From an uncultured Muribaculaceae bacterium (GTDB lineage: Bacteria > Bacteroidota > Bacteroidia > Bacteroidales > Muribaculaceae): a DNA stretch of 64,000 nucleotides. The notes under the pieces were generated by a model. The model was not told where the DNA came from. It made no database searches and worked only from the letters and a program-made list of their open reading frames with translations. The position numbers and the translations under genes were made by a program. This document shows, piece after piece, positions 25,534 through 35,097 of the stretch. Numbering within the stretch: position 1 is the first letter of the stretch; each line of letters starts with the position of its first letter. The stretch lies in NCBI GenBank assembly GCA_910578095.1, contig CAJTOZ010000008.1, forward strand, positions 1-64,000, in the 5' to 3' direction.

Positions 25534-26409
25534 ATGTCGGAAACAAGCGAAAAACTGCTGAACTCAATCCAGCCGACCACCTGCATCTGCTTCGACGCCG
25601 AATTTGCACGCGGCATGGAAATGCTCGAGCTGTCGGTGGTGAACATGCGCGGAAATCTCATCTACCAGCAGCGCTTCAAGCCCAAGCGCTACCGCACATG
25701 GGATAGCGACATACACCACATCACCCCAGAGATGGTGGCCACGGCTCCCTCTTTTTCCTCATGCCGCAAACGCATACAGAGAGTGATTGACAATTGCAGC
25801 TACATCGTGGGATTCGCCGTAAAGGAAAACGATATCAGCAAGATGAAGCGCCAGTATGTGCAAGGATTCGACTCCAAGTGCGTACTTGAGCTACGCGACT
25901 GGTTCTGGGTGTGTCACGGTCGTGGCAACGGACTGGATTACGTGCAGGGTATCAGTCTCAGATTTTGCTGCGAGGAACTGGGAATAGCACACGATGAAGC
26001 TCGCGCACACTCCGCCGCCTACGATGCGGAAGTGACCCTGCAATGCTTCAAAATTCTTTTCACACGCTTTGTGGAGATATATGGAGAGACGCGGCAGTAT
26101 GCAGGTTTTGCCGATGTGGTGAGCCATTTCTCCTCAATATTCAAAAAGCACAAATACGAGTACGACCTCGAGCGTGCCTCCGGCTACTGCACGATTGTGC
26201 GCTCCGGCGAAGAATTCATGGTAAAGGCCACACGCGAGCAACCGGCGCTTGACGAGCAGACGGTGGAATGCATAGCCGTGGACGACCGCAAGAAAACACT
26301 GATGCGCCTGAGCGAACGCTTCACCGGCACATCGCGCAGCCGCAGCTTTTTCTTCCGAAAACTCACCGACGAGCGCCGTGCCTATTTCCGCGCGCAAGCA
26401 AAGAAATAA
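25534..26409 (+). CDS. DEDDh exonuclease-fold protein
   Basis: 291 residues. Motif I is CICFDAEFARG, followed by HHITPEMVA (the thumb found in epsilon-type nucleases), FAVKENDISKMK in the motif II position where the usual AHNxxFD is changed, and SAAYDAEVTLQCF as motif III. The last 90 residues carry an extra domain ending in lysines. It starts 2 bp after the small lipoprotein gene, so it belongs to the same run. It may be a DNA/RNA exonuclease with an altered active site. Confidence 0.75.
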   Translation: MSETSEKLLNSIQPTTCICFDAEFARGMEMLELSVVNMRGNLIYQQRFKPKRYRTWDSDIHHITPEMVATAPSFSSCRKRIQRVIDNCSYIVGFAVKENDISKMKRQYVQGFDSKCVLELRDWFWVCHGRGNGLDYVQGISLRFCCEELGIAHDEARAHSAAYDAEVTLQCFKILFTRFVEIYGETRQYAGFADVVSHFSSIFKKHKYEYDLERASGYCTIVRSGEEFMVKATREQPALDEQTVECIAVDDRKKTLMRLSERFTGTSRSRSFFFRKLTDERRAYFRAQAKK

Positions 26410-26426
26410 GCCTCACGGCACCGTGC

Positions 26427-26954
26427 TCAAAAAAGTATTACGGCAAAGATGAGAAGCACGAAAAGAATTATTAGCGCCCAGTTTCTATAGTATCGGTTGC
26501 GGGCCTCGTATCTCAGTTCCGATTTATAATCGTCGTATACATCGCCGCCATATTCTTTCAAAGCTTCTACCAATCGCCGTCTTCGATATAGAAATGATTT
26601 CCGACCCAACGAAATACTCGGGTTGCGCTTAAGATGTTTTGAGGCCCGTGGACCGGGAACAATTGTCAGGCAGGCTTTATAGCCACGAATCGACCGCACG
26701 TAGTCAAAGCAGCAACTCTCGATTTCATCCCACGCTATAAAGTGTGTGCCACGGAAGAATTGCCTCACATGCAATCCGTCCTTATCAATGACCATATAAT
26801 CCCTACCCTTACGGATTTTAAACACCACTATAAGCAGCTCAAGCGGAAACAATATCATCCCGAAAGCGATATACCCGCTGCCCAATATGAGCAGGTACAA
26901 TCCCAAAGCGCACATAAGCATACTCGATATCAAGATGAAAGGCGAACCTTTCAT
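26427..26954 (-). CDS. PH-like membrane protein of unknown function
   Basis: 175 residues from ATG 26952-26954; an upstream ATG would add 14 unlikely residues. Two N-terminal membrane helices (ILISSMLMCALGLYLLILGSG, then IAFGMILFPLELLIVVF) precede a domain with DYMVIDKDGLHVRQFFRGTHFIAWDEIES, the look of the bacterial PH/STM3941-like fold, and a third helix ends the protein (ALIILFVLLIFAVILF). Convergent with the exonuclease gene. No function can be given. Confidence 0.65.
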   Translation of the reverse strand: MKGSPFILISSMLMCALGLYLLILGSGYIAFGMILFPLELLIVVFKIRKGRDYMVIDKDGLHVRQFFRGTHFIAWDEIESCCFDYVRSIRGYKACLTIVPGPRASKHLKRNPSISLGRKSFLYRRRRLVEALKEYGGDVYDDYKSELRYEARNRYYRNWALIILFVLLIFAVILF

Positions 26955-27007
26955 CACATAGCATTGTCTGCCTGAATCGCATCGGGCCATGTGCATAGCA
27001 AATCCGG

Positions 27008-27796
27008 CTATTGTCCCTGCACCATCCGGCGGGCGGCCTCAAGGCTGTCGGGCTTTCCGATGTCGCACCACAGGTAGGGAGCGGAAGGCTCAAAGGCCTG
27101 GATATCGCAGGCGGCGCAGTTGTCGATATAGAAATTCATTATGGAAAAACGACAGATGCCACGGCTGTCGGTCGGGGCACCGGCCGCCGCCAGACTGTCG
27201 TTGTAGGCGCGCAGCGCCGGAAACAATGCCGGCGAGAACACATGTACGCCGCCGAATGCGCGGCGCACCATCGTGGCATAATCGGGCACAAATCCCTCGG
27301 GGCGTACGGCGCCGGTTGTGACATTGGTCCAGCCGCGCATGCGGCCCTCTTCGTCGAATATGAGATAGCGCGCTGTATCGCGCTCGCCCACAAGCAGCGT
27401 TGCGCCGCGGTTTGCCATTGCGGCGTGCACGGTCAACATTTCGTGAAGCGGAAAATCGGTGAGTATGTCGGCGTTGTGGATGATGAACGGTTCATTGCCG
27501 GCATCGAGCAGGGGCGCGGCGGCAAGCAGCCCACCGCCGGTTTCGAGCAACATCTCGCTCTCGCGGCTGAAAGCTATGTGCATACCGAAATTGCCGTGGG
27601 CGCGCACGCACTCTTCTATCTGCTCCGGAAAGTGGTGTACATTTATGACCACATCGTCCACTCCGGCATCGCGCAGGCGCAGCAGCACACGCTCAAGCAT
27701 GGTGCGTCCGCCCACCTCCACAAGCGCCTTGGGATGGCTCTGCGTGAACTCTCCGAGACGCGTGCCCAATCCGGCTGCAAAGACAAGGGCCTTCAT
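27008..27796 (-). CDS. Nucleotidyltransferase, MurU-like (sugar-1-phosphate)
   Basis: 262 residues of a GT-A-like nucleotidyltransferase: MKALVFAAGLGTRLGEFTQSHPKALVEVGGRTMLE is the activating-loop signature, followed by NADILTDFPL for metal binding. Size and neighbour fit MurU, the MurNAc-1-phosphate uridylyltransferase of the peptidoglycan-recycling bypass. The kinase gene just upstream overlaps its ATG by one base, matching the AmgK-MurU pair known in other bacteria. A plain sugar-1-phosphate transferase cannot be excluded. Confidence 0.8.
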   Translation of the reverse strand: MKALVFAAGLGTRLGEFTQSHPKALVEVGGRTMLERVLLRLRDAGVDDVVINVHHFPEQIEECVRAHGNFGMHIAFSRESEMLLETGGGLLAAAPLLDAGNEPFIIHNADILTDFPLHEMLTVHAAMANRGATLLVGERDTARYLIFDEEGRMRGWTNVTTGAVRPEGFVPDYATMVRRAFGGVHVFSPALFPALRAYNDSLAAAGAPTDSRGICRFSIMNFYIDNCAACDIQAFEPSAPYLWCDIGKPDSLEAARRMVQGQ

Positions 27797-29220
27797 CAGT
27801 TGCGTTCGGGGAATGTTTGCTCTATTTGTTGCTCCCGGTGTATTAGCTCTACCTTGACACCGAATTTTTGGTTGAGATGCTCAGCCATGTGCTGGGCGCT
27901 GTACACGGAGCGGTGACGGCCGCCGGTGCAGCCGAAGCACACCATCAGGTCGGTGAATCCTCTCTCCATATATCGGGCTACGGATGCATCCACCAGTTTA
28001 TAGCAACTGTCGAGAAAGGCTGTGATTTCGCCATCATCCTCAAGGAATTTTATGACATTGGCATCAAGACCGGTGAACGGTTTGTAGCGTTCGTATTTTC
28101 CCGGATTGTTGACAGCGCGGCAGTCGAACACAAAACCACCGCCATTGCCCGAGGCATCGGCAGGAATGCCGGTTTTGTAGGCAAAACTCATGACTTTCAC
28201 CGTCAGCGAACGCTTTGTGCCCTCCGATGAGAACTGCTTGAGCTCGCATAGATCCTTGAGCACCTGCGTGAGATAGGGATATTCGTGGAACGGTTCGTGG
28301 AGCAGCTCACGAAGATTGGCCACTGCGAAGGGCACACTCTGCATGAAATGCGGCTTTTTCTCGAAATAGCCGCGGAAACCGTAGGCACCGAGCACCTGCA
28401 ACGTACGGAACAGAACAAAGTGGCGCAACTGCTCCATGAAGTAGGTCTCATCCACGGGTACATAACGCCGCAGCGAATCGATATACTCCTTTATGAGCTC
28501 GTGGCGCAACGAATCGGGGAAATTGGCCTTGGCCTGCCAGAGGAAAGAGGCCACATCGTAGAAATACGGACCTTTACGTCCGCCTTGAAAATCTATGAAA
28601 TATGGATTGCCGTCGCGCAGCATCACGTTGCGCGATTGGAAGTCGCGATACATGAACGTGCTGCTCATCGAGCGCATCAGCACCTCGGCCATGGCCTGAA
28701 AATCGTCCTCCAGACGATCTTCCTGAAACTCCAGGCCCGTGGCCTTCAGGAAACAGTATTTGAAATAATTCAGATCCCAAAGCACGGTGCGGGTATCGAA
28801 CTGCGGCAGAGGATAGCACTTGCTGAAGTCAAGCCCTACCGCCCCGTTGAATTGCAGATCGGGGAGCATGCGTATGGTGCGGGAGAGCAGTTCCCTCTCC
28901 TCGGCCGAGAACGAGCGTGTGAGGCGTCCCTTTTCTATGGCCTGGAAGAGCAGCGTGTCGCCGAGATCGGTCTGGAGATAAACCATCCTGTCGTCGCTTA
29001 CGGCTACGACCTCGGGCACCGGCAGTCCGCGCTCACCAAAATGGCGGGCAAGCTCTATGAAGGCTTCATTTTCCTCCAGGCTGGTGCCTATCACTCCCAC
29101 GAGATCACGAGAGCCACGCAGGCGATAGTAGCGGCGGTTGGAACCGGATGCCGCGAGTCCCTCTACTGCCGAGGGGTCTGCTCCGGTGGTTTTGCGGTAT
29201 AGTTCGATGAGAGTGTTCAT
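27796..29220 (-). CDS. AmgK-like sugar kinase fused to a RapZ C-terminal domain
   Basis: 474 residues. Residues 1-330 are an aminoglycoside-phosphotransferase-fold kinase: YRDFQSRNVM (191-200) with catalytic D193 and N198 and metal site FIDFQGG (D210). AmgK enzymes phosphorylate the anomeric OH of MurNAc and GlcNAc. Residues about 340-474 match the RapZ C-terminal domain: FDCRAVNNPGKYERYKPFTG and CFGCTGGRHRSVY (about 427-439). In E. coli that domain binds glucosamine-6-phosphate. The fusion joins recycling kinase and amino-sugar sensing; the RapZ N-terminal kinase is absent. Overlaps the MurU-like gene. Confidence 0.85.
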   Translation of the reverse strand: MNTLIELYRKTTGADPSAVEGLAASGSNRRYYRLRGSRDLVGVIGTSLEENEAFIELARHFGERGLPVPEVVAVSDDRMVYLQTDLGDTLLFQAIEKGRLTRSFSAEERELLSRTIRMLPDLQFNGAVGLDFSKCYPLPQFDTRTVLWDLNYFKYCFLKATGLEFQEDRLEDDFQAMAEVLMRSMSSTFMYRDFQSRNVMLRDGNPYFIDFQGGRKGPYFYDVASFLWQAKANFPDSLRHELIKEYIDSLRRYVPVDETYFMEQLRHFVLFRTLQVLGAYGFRGYFEKKPHFMQSVPFAVANLRELLHEPFHEYPYLTQVLKDLCELKQFSSEGTKRSLTVKVMSFAYKTGIPADASGNGGGFVFDCRAVNNPGKYERYKPFTGLDANVIKFLEDDGEITAFLDSCYKLVDASVARYMERGFTDLMVCFGCTGGRHRSVYSAQHMAEHLNQKFGVKVELIHREQQIEQTFPERN

Positions 29221-29261
29221 GATTCGGTATTATTGTTTGCTTGTTTTTAATTCCCGGGCGA

Positions 29262-31439
29262 TCAGTGGCCGTACTCGGATAAGAACTTAATACGCACGAG
29301 GCGCACTTCTTCCTCGCTGTAGTCCGGACAGAGCTCGGCAAAGGCTTCTTTTATATCGTCGCTCTCGCTCTCACGGAAGTAATCGCATATTTCCTCTTCC
29401 TCTTCAGGATCGAGGATTTCGTCTATGAAATATTTTATATTCACCTTGTTTCCGGCATTCACAATCGCTTCGATGTTATCCAGCAGCTGATCGAATTCAA
29501 GGCCGTTGAAGGATGCCACTTCCCGGAGATCGATCTTTCGGTCGATGCTCTTGATGATTGAAATCTTCAGATTGCCGGGCATCGGCACCTTGCGGACACG
29601 GAGATCCTCGGGGCGCTCTATCTCGTTGTCCTCCACATAAGTTTTTATGACCTTTATGAACTCGTCGCCATAGCGTTTGGCCTTTCCGGCGCCTACACCC
29701 GGAATATTCTGAAGCTCCTCAATGGTCACCGGATATGTTGTGGCCATGGCCTCGAGCGACGGTTCCTGAAAAATCACGAACGGCGGCAGGTCGAGCTTGG
29801 CAGCGGTTTTCTTGCGGAGCGCCACAAGAATGGCATACAGCTGCGGATCGGCCGCACATCCGGAGCCGGCTTTCACTTCCTCTTCCTCCTCATCATCAAA
29901 ATCATTGTCCTCAACTATCTTGAATGATTTTGGCGACTTCATGTAGGCACGTCCTTTGTCGGAGATGCGCAGCAAGCCGTAATTCTCTATGTCGCGCTCG
30001 ATATATCCGGCGAGTATGGCCTGGCGCAGAACGGCGTTGATATGCCGGGCTTCCGCACCCTGGCAGGACCCGAACACCTCAAGTTCGTCGTGTCCGTAGT
30101 CTTTGATTTTAGGGGTTGCATGGCCACGTAGCACATCGATGATATGATCGGCCTTGAATTTTTCCTTAAGGGCGGCGATTGTGTCGAGTACCGCCAACAA
30201 ATCTTCTTTTGCTTCCACTTTTTTCTTTGAATTCCGACAGTTGTCACAATTGCCACAATCGTCTTCTTCAAACTCTTCTCCGAAATAGTGCAGTATCGTG
30301 CGGCGGCGGCACACCGACGATTCGGCGTAGGCGGCCGTCTCAAGCAGCAGCTGCTTTCCTATCTCCTGCTCGTTGAGCGGTTTTCCCTGCATGAATTTCT
30401 CCATTTTCTGGAGATCCTTGTAGGCATAAAAAGTGAGGCAGTAGCCTTCTCCACCGTCGCGGCCGGCACGGCCTGTTTCCTGGTAGTATCCCTCCAGGCT
30501 TTTGGGCATATCGTAGTGTATGACATAGCGCACATCGGGCTTGTCGATACCCATGCCGAACGCGATAGTGGCCACTATCACGTCTACTTTTTCCAGCAGA
30601 AAGGCATCCTGATTGGCGGAGCGCGTGGCGCTGTCCATACCGGCATGATACGGAAGAGCCGCCACGTTGTTGACTTTCAGAAATTCGGCGAGTTCCTCGA
30701 CCTTTTTCCGGCTCAGGCAGTAGATGATACCGCTTTTGCCTCGACGCTGACTAATGAACCGTATGATGTCGCGGTCGATATTCTTGGTCTTGGGACGCAC
30801 TTCATAGTAAAGGTTGGTGCGGTTGAACGATGATTTGAACAGCGAGGCATCGTTCATACCGAGATTTTTCTGAATGTCGTGCTGCACCTTTGGAGTGGCT
30901 GCGGCCGTGAGGGCGATGATCGGCCGTTCGCCGATCTCGTTCACTATCGGGCGTATGCGCCGATACTCGGGCCTGAAGTCGTGCCCCCACTCGGAGATGC
31001 AGTGCGCTTCGTCGATGGCATAAAAAGAGATCCTGACGTTTTTGAGAAATTCGATATTATCTTCCTTTGTCAGGGACTCCGGAGCTACATACAGCAGCTT
31101 GGTGTGGCCGGCGAGCACGTCGGCCTTGACCTGCTCGATGGCTGCACGGTTAAGCGAAGAGTTCAGAAAATGTGCCACACAGTCGCTTTCGCAGAAGCCG
31201 CGCATGGCATCGACCTGATTTTTCATCAGAGCGATGAGCGGCGACACCACGATGGCTGTGCCCTCCATCATCATGGCGGGCAACTGATAGCACAGAGACT
31301 TGCCCCCTCCCGTGGGCATAAGGACAAAAGTGTCGTGGCCTTGGAGCAGGTTCTCTATGATAGCCTGCTGATTGCCCTTGAAGGTATCGAAGCCAAAGTA
31401 GCGCTTCAGGGCCTGGGAGAGTGAGAGGAGGTTAGTCAT
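29262..31439 (-). CDS. recQ: ATP-dependent DNA helicase RecQ
   Basis: 725 residues: helicase domain with PTGGGKSLCYQLPA (Walker A), YAIDEAHCISEWGHDFRPEY (DEAH box), GIIYCLSRKKVEEL and QETGRAGRDG; zinc-binding cysteines in the RQC region (about 385-410, CRRRTILHYFGE, CGNCDNC); then a winged helix and an HRDC domain followed by a long acidic C-terminal extension. It unwinds branched DNA in recombination repair. It lies alone downstream of clpX with a 94-bp gap. Confidence 0.96.
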   Translation of the reverse strand: MTNLLSLSQALKRYFGFDTFKGNQQAIIENLLQGHDTFVLMPTGGGKSLCYQLPAMMMEGTAIVVSPLIALMKNQVDAMRGFCESDCVAHFLNSSLNRAAIEQVKADVLAGHTKLLYVAPESLTKEDNIEFLKNVRISFYAIDEAHCISEWGHDFRPEYRRIRPIVNEIGERPIIALTAAATPKVQHDIQKNLGMNDASLFKSSFNRTNLYYEVRPKTKNIDRDIIRFISQRRGKSGIIYCLSRKKVEELAEFLKVNNVAALPYHAGMDSATRSANQDAFLLEKVDVIVATIAFGMGIDKPDVRYVIHYDMPKSLEGYYQETGRAGRDGGEGYCLTFYAYKDLQKMEKFMQGKPLNEQEIGKQLLLETAAYAESSVCRRRTILHYFGEEFEEDDCGNCDNCRNSKKKVEAKEDLLAVLDTIAALKEKFKADHIIDVLRGHATPKIKDYGHDELEVFGSCQGAEARHINAVLRQAILAGYIERDIENYGLLRISDKGRAYMKSPKSFKIVEDNDFDDEEEEEVKAGSGCAADPQLYAILVALRKKTAAKLDLPPFVIFQEPSLEAMATTYPVTIEELQNIPGVGAGKAKRYGDEFIKVIKTYVEDNEIERPEDLRVRKVPMPGNLKISIIKSIDRKIDLREVASFNGLEFDQLLDNIEAIVNAGNKVNIKYFIDEILDPEEEEEICDYFRESESDDIKEAFAELCPDYSEEEVRLVRIKFLSEYGH

Positions 31440-31533
31440 GGCTGTGTGGCCTGTGGGTAGGTTAGTGACCTGGGTTAAGCTTTGTCGGTAAATTTGTTAT
31501 TGTACCTTATATTATAATGATTGTCTATCAGCG

Positions 31534-32778
31534 CTAAACTGATGCGGCTTCAAGGTGGGCCGCTTCCACACGCTCGCGTGCGTACTCGCGGGTGACGGTG
31601 TACTCCTTCTCACCCTTGGACGGCACCTCAAACATGGCATCGACCATGATGGTCTCCACAATGCTGCGCAGACCTCGCGCACCGAGTTTGAACTCCACAG
31701 CTTTGTCCACTATATACTCGAGACAGTCGGGAGCGAATGTGAGAGCGACGCCATCCATGGCAAACAGTTTCTCGTATTGGCGTGTGATGGCATTGCGCGG
31801 CTCGGTGAGCACACGCAGCAAAGCATCGCGGTCGAGCGCCTCCAGATGTGTTATCACCGGAAGTCGTCCTATGATCTCGGGTATGAGGCCATAGCTCTTG
31901 AGGTCCTGCGGCGCCACGTATTTTATGAAATCCTCGGGGCGGATGCGGCGCACCTTGTTGTCGGTGGCATAACCCACCACGCGCGAATTGAGGCGGTGGG
32001 CCACTTTCTGCTCGATGCCCTCGAATGCGCCACCACATATAAAGAGTATGTTCTTGGTGTCGACGGCTATCATTTTCTGTTCGGGATGCTTGCGTCCTCC
32101 TTGCGGCGGCACGAGCACTACAGAGCCTTCAAGCAATTTGAGCAGTCCCTGCTGTACGCCTTCGCCGCTCACATCGCGGGTGATGGAAGGATTGTCGCCC
32201 TTGCGGCCTATCTTATCTATCTCATCGATAAATACGATACCGCGCTGGGCCTTGTCCACATCATAGTCGGCTGCCTGGAGCAGGCGCGTGAGAAGGCTTT
32301 CTATATCTTCTCCCACATAGCCGGCCTGAGTGAGCACCGTGGCGTCCACGATTGTGAACGGCACATCGAGCAGACGTGCGATAGTCTTGGCAAGCAATGT
32401 CTTGCCGGTGCCGGTAGGACCCACAAGAATTATATTGCTTTTCTCAATATCCACATCGTCGTCGGTCTCGGGCTGCAACAGGCGCTTGTAATGGTTGTAC
32501 ACGGCCACTGCCAGATAGCGCTTGGCCTCGTCCTGCCCTATCACATAGCGGTCAAGGAAATCTTTTATTTCCTTGGGTTTAGGCACATCCGCGATGTTGC
32601 CGTCCATCGGACGGCCGGTGGCACGCGCATCGGCTTCATTGCCTTCGATCATGCCATGGATAGCCTCGACGCAATCGATACACACAGCGGCATCTCCAGC
32701 CGGCGATGGCACAAGCTGGGCACCCTGATCGACGGTACGGCCGCAGAATATGCAGCTTATTGTTTTTTTACGGGGCAT
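31534..32778 (-). CDS. clpX: ATP-dependent Clp protease ATP-binding subunit ClpX
   Basis: 414 residues: N-terminal zinc finger (CIFCGRTVDQGAQLVPSPAGDA then CIDCVE), AAA+ Walker A GPTGTGKT at about 130, FIDEIDKIGRK, and the RYIGQDEAKRYL-type start. It unfolds ssrA-tagged and other substrates and feeds them to ClpP. It overlaps clpP by one base (clpP stop TGA / clpX ATG), so translation is coupled, the usual clpP-clpX order. Confidence 0.97.
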   Translation of the reverse strand: MPRKKTISCIFCGRTVDQGAQLVPSPAGDAAVCIDCVEAIHGMIEGNEADARATGRPMDGNIADVPKPKEIKDFLDRYVIGQDEAKRYLAVAVYNHYKRLLQPETDDDVDIEKSNIILVGPTGTGKTLLAKTIARLLDVPFTIVDATVLTQAGYVGEDIESLLTRLLQAADYDVDKAQRGIVFIDEIDKIGRKGDNPSITRDVSGEGVQQGLLKLLEGSVVLVPPQGGRKHPEQKMIAVDTKNILFICGGAFEGIEQKVAHRLNSRVVGYATDNKVRRIRPEDFIKYVAPQDLKSYGLIPEIIGRLPVITHLEALDRDALLRVLTEPRNAITRQYEKLFAMDGVALTFAPDCLEYIVDKAVEFKLGARGLRSIVETIMVDAMFEVPSKGEKEYTVTREYARERVEAAHLEAASV

Positions 32779-33470
32779 CAGTGCTGAGCTTTGAGAAGAA
32801 CCTGATCAATCATGCCGTAGTCCTTGGCTTCCTGGGATGTCATCCAGTAATCGCGGTCGGAGTCGCGCTCCACTTTCTCAATGGGCTGCCCGCTGTGATC
32901 GGCGATGATGCTGTACAGTTCGTGCTTTAGTTTGAGAATCTCGCGGGCCGTGATCTCTATATCGCTGGCCTGTCCCTGTGCCCCGCCCATAGGCTGGTGG
33001 ATCATGACGCGCGAATGGCGCAGGGCAAAACGCTTGCCTGCGGTGCCGGCCACGAGGAGCACTGCTGCCATGGATGCAGCCATGCCGGTGCAGATGGTGG
33101 CTACATCGCTCTGTATGTACTGCATGGTGTCGTATATGCCGAGACCGGCGTACACGCTTCCGCCGGGAGAGTTGATATATATGCTTACATCCTTGCCGGG
33201 ATCGGCGCTATCGAGATACAGCAGCTGAGCCTGAATGACGTTGGCCGTATAGTCGTTGACATCGGTGCCAAGGAATATTATACGGTCCATCATCAGACGC
33301 GAGAACACGTCCATCTGCGCCACGTTCAGCTGACGCTCCTCTATGATCGTGGGAGAGATATAGCTGGAGGTGACGACCTGTGAGGTGGCCGAGGTGTACT
33401 GGTCGAGCGCAAGACCGTTCATGCCGAGATGATGCACGGCAAAGTTTCGGAAGTCGTTCTTGTTAGTCAT
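32778..33470 (-). CDS. clpP: ATP-dependent Clp protease proteolytic subunit
   Basis: 230 residues. The catalytic triad is recognisable: Ser in TGMAASMAAVLL, His in HSRVMIHQP, Asp in ERDSDRDYWM, with INSPGGSVYAGL before it. About 30 extra N-terminal residues precede the mature protease domain, a common propeptide in Bacteroidota. It forms the tetradecameric chamber for ClpX. It has its own promoter between it and tig and its ATG follows a 38-nt leader. Confidence 0.97.
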   Translation of the reverse strand: MTNKNDFRNFAVHHLGMNGLALDQYTSATSQVVTSSYISPTIIEERQLNVAQMDVFSRLMMDRIIFLGTDVNDYTANVIQAQLLYLDSADPGKDVSIYINSPGGSVYAGLGIYDTMQYIQSDVATICTGMAASMAAVLLVAGTAGKRFALRHSRVMIHQPMGGAQGQASDIEITAREILKLKHELYSIIADHSGQPIEKVERDSDRDYWMTSQEAKDYGMIDQVLLKAQH

Positions 33471-33508
33471 ATCTATTGGTAATATTATTGTCTGTACGGA
33501 TTAATATT

Positions 33509-33539
33509 CAAAGTTACTATTTTTTTCGGCATTTTGCAA
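33509..33539 (-). promoter_or_regulatory. Promoter of clpP-clpX
   Basis: Minus strand TTG at 33537-33539, exactly 20 bp, then TAACTTTG at 33509-33516: complete Bacteroides consensus. It lies downstream of the tig terminator, so clpPX is transcribed apart from tig. Confidence 0.85.
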
Positions 33540-33596
33540 TAGACCGCGCGTTTTTTAGGGTATGCGCAAAAAACTTTTCCACAGACGGCTTAAGCT

Positions 33597-33640
33597 ATAA
33601 AAGAAAACTGCCGCCACTCCGGGTGTCCGGAGGGCGGCAG
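33597..33640 (-). terminator. Rho-independent terminator of tig
   Basis: On the minus strand CTGCCGCC (33633-33640) and GGCGGCAG (33608-33615) close a hairpin whose inner part CTCCGG/CCGGAG also pairs, followed by TTTTCTTTT. It starts 25 bp past the tig stop. Confidence 0.9.
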
Positions 33641-33665
33641 CTGTATTTGCTCGGCAGAGGCCGGT

Positions 33666-35051
33666 TTATTCGGCTTCGTTGGCTTTGTTGCGCTCGTCGA
33701 CAAGAGCCTTGAACTCGTCGAGGCTTACAGTCTTTTCGTCGGCGGTGACAGCCTGGCGGATAGCATAGTACATCTTGCCATTGCGCACTTCGTCGTAGAT
33801 ACGCTCACGGAAGTTGTCGTTGGCAAGGAAACGCTTGGCGGCGTCGGTGACGGTCTCGTCGTCGATATTGTACATGCCATACTGGGCGAACTGCTGGCGG
33901 GCGATAGCCACGGCGCGGGCAAGAAGATCGGCTTCCTCTACCTTTACGCCGAGAGTCTTGCACACGGCGTCGCTGATGAGCTGCCACTTGAGGCCGGGAA
34001 CCATCTGTTCCATGCGCTCGTCCACATTCTCGTCGTTGAACTCTTCGGGGTTGTTGGCCTTGAGAATACGCTTGAGGGTGTCGAGGGGCAGAGTGATGTC
34101 GCCGTAGGTGTTGATGAGATACTTGTGGGCGTCGTCGCTGAAGAAGGCTTCCGAATTGGGACGCAGCTGGCCGGCGATCATATTGGTGAGGGCCTGCTTG
34201 TATTCCTCTTCATTGTGCACTTTGTCGGGACCGAACACGTTGGTGTAGTACTCTTCACCGAGTTCGGCAGGACGTGCCACGATGATTTCGGAGATCGACA
34301 TCTCGAAATCGCCCTTCACGTCGGCAGCAGCTTCTTTGCTGATGTGGAGCATGGAAGCCACTTCTGCGAGGTTGTCCTCGCCTGCGGTGGCGGCAGGATT
34401 GAAGCGCACCTTGTCGCCCACCTTTTTGCCCATGAAAAGGTCGGCCTGAGATTTGTCGGAGAATGTGAAGGGAGCCACGATGCCGTCAAGCACCTGGATA
34501 GCATCCTCGGTTGTGATCACATTACCATCGGCATCGAGCTGCATGATGGTACCTTTCACGAGAGCCTTGGCGTCCACTTCGTCGCCGGGCACCTGCGCGC
34601 CGAACTGCTCGCGCAGACCCTTGTCCTGCTCTTCCACCATCTTGTCGTCGACGGCGATGGTATAGAACGGAAGCGTCACGCTCTTGTCGAGTTTGATATC
34701 GATTTCGGGAGCGAGAGCGATTTCATATTCGAAAGTGTAGTCCTTGTCGGTGAGGTTGATTTCGGTGACGTTCAGGGCAAGAGGATTGCCGAGAGCGTGG
34801 ATACCTTCTTTCTCAATGAAGTCGTACACTGCATGGGCGGCTTCACGGTTGATGATATCGCTTTTAACCTCGCGGCCGAAACGGCGACGCAGCTGGTCGA
34901 TGCTCACATGACCCTTGCGGAAACCGGGTATTACATGGGTTTGGCCGATGCGCTTGAGCTCGGCATTCACTTTGTCTTTATAGTCCGCCTCGTCGAGCTT
35001 AACCACGATTTTTGCGGAAGTTTCGCTCAGGGGCTCCTTTGCTACATTCAT
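33666..35051 (-). CDS. tig: Trigger factor
   Basis: 461 residues. The N-terminal ribosome-binding part (KIVVKLDEADYKDKVNAELKRIGQTHVIPGFRKGHV) contains the GFRKG-type loop that docks at the exit tunnel; a PPIase/FKBP-like middle follows (LVKGTIMQLDADGN and TFSDKSQADLF) and a helical C-terminal arm. It chaperones nascent proteins. The peptidyl-prolyl domain looks divergent, as often in Bacteroidota. It lies upstream of clpP, the common tig-clpP-clpX order, but is separated from clpP by a terminator. Confidence 0.94.
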   Translation of the reverse strand: MNVAKEPLSETSAKIVVKLDEADYKDKVNAELKRIGQTHVIPGFRKGHVSIDQLRRRFGREVKSDIINREAAHAVYDFIEKEGIHALGNPLALNVTEINLTDKDYTFEYEIALAPEIDIKLDKSVTLPFYTIAVDDKMVEEQDKGLREQFGAQVPGDEVDAKALVKGTIMQLDADGNVITTEDAIQVLDGIVAPFTFSDKSQADLFMGKKVGDKVRFNPAATAGEDNLAEVASMLHISKEAAADVKGDFEMSISEIIVARPAELGEEYYTNVFGPDKVHNEEEYKQALTNMIAGQLRPNSEAFFSDDAHKYLINTYGDITLPLDTLKRILKANNPEEFNDENVDERMEQMVPGLKWQLISDAVCKTLGVKVEEADLLARAVAIARQQFAQYGMYNIDDETVTDAAKRFLANDNFRERIYDEVRNGKMYYAIRQAVTADEKTVSLDEFKALVDERNKANEAE

Positions 35052-35097
35052 AATATAAATATGTGTTGATGATTTTCTTTGATGAAATTTCGGAATG

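Noticed and set aside
31555..32787. A 410-codon open frame antisense to clpX
   Set aside because: It mirrors clpX exactly and encodes no recognisable domain.
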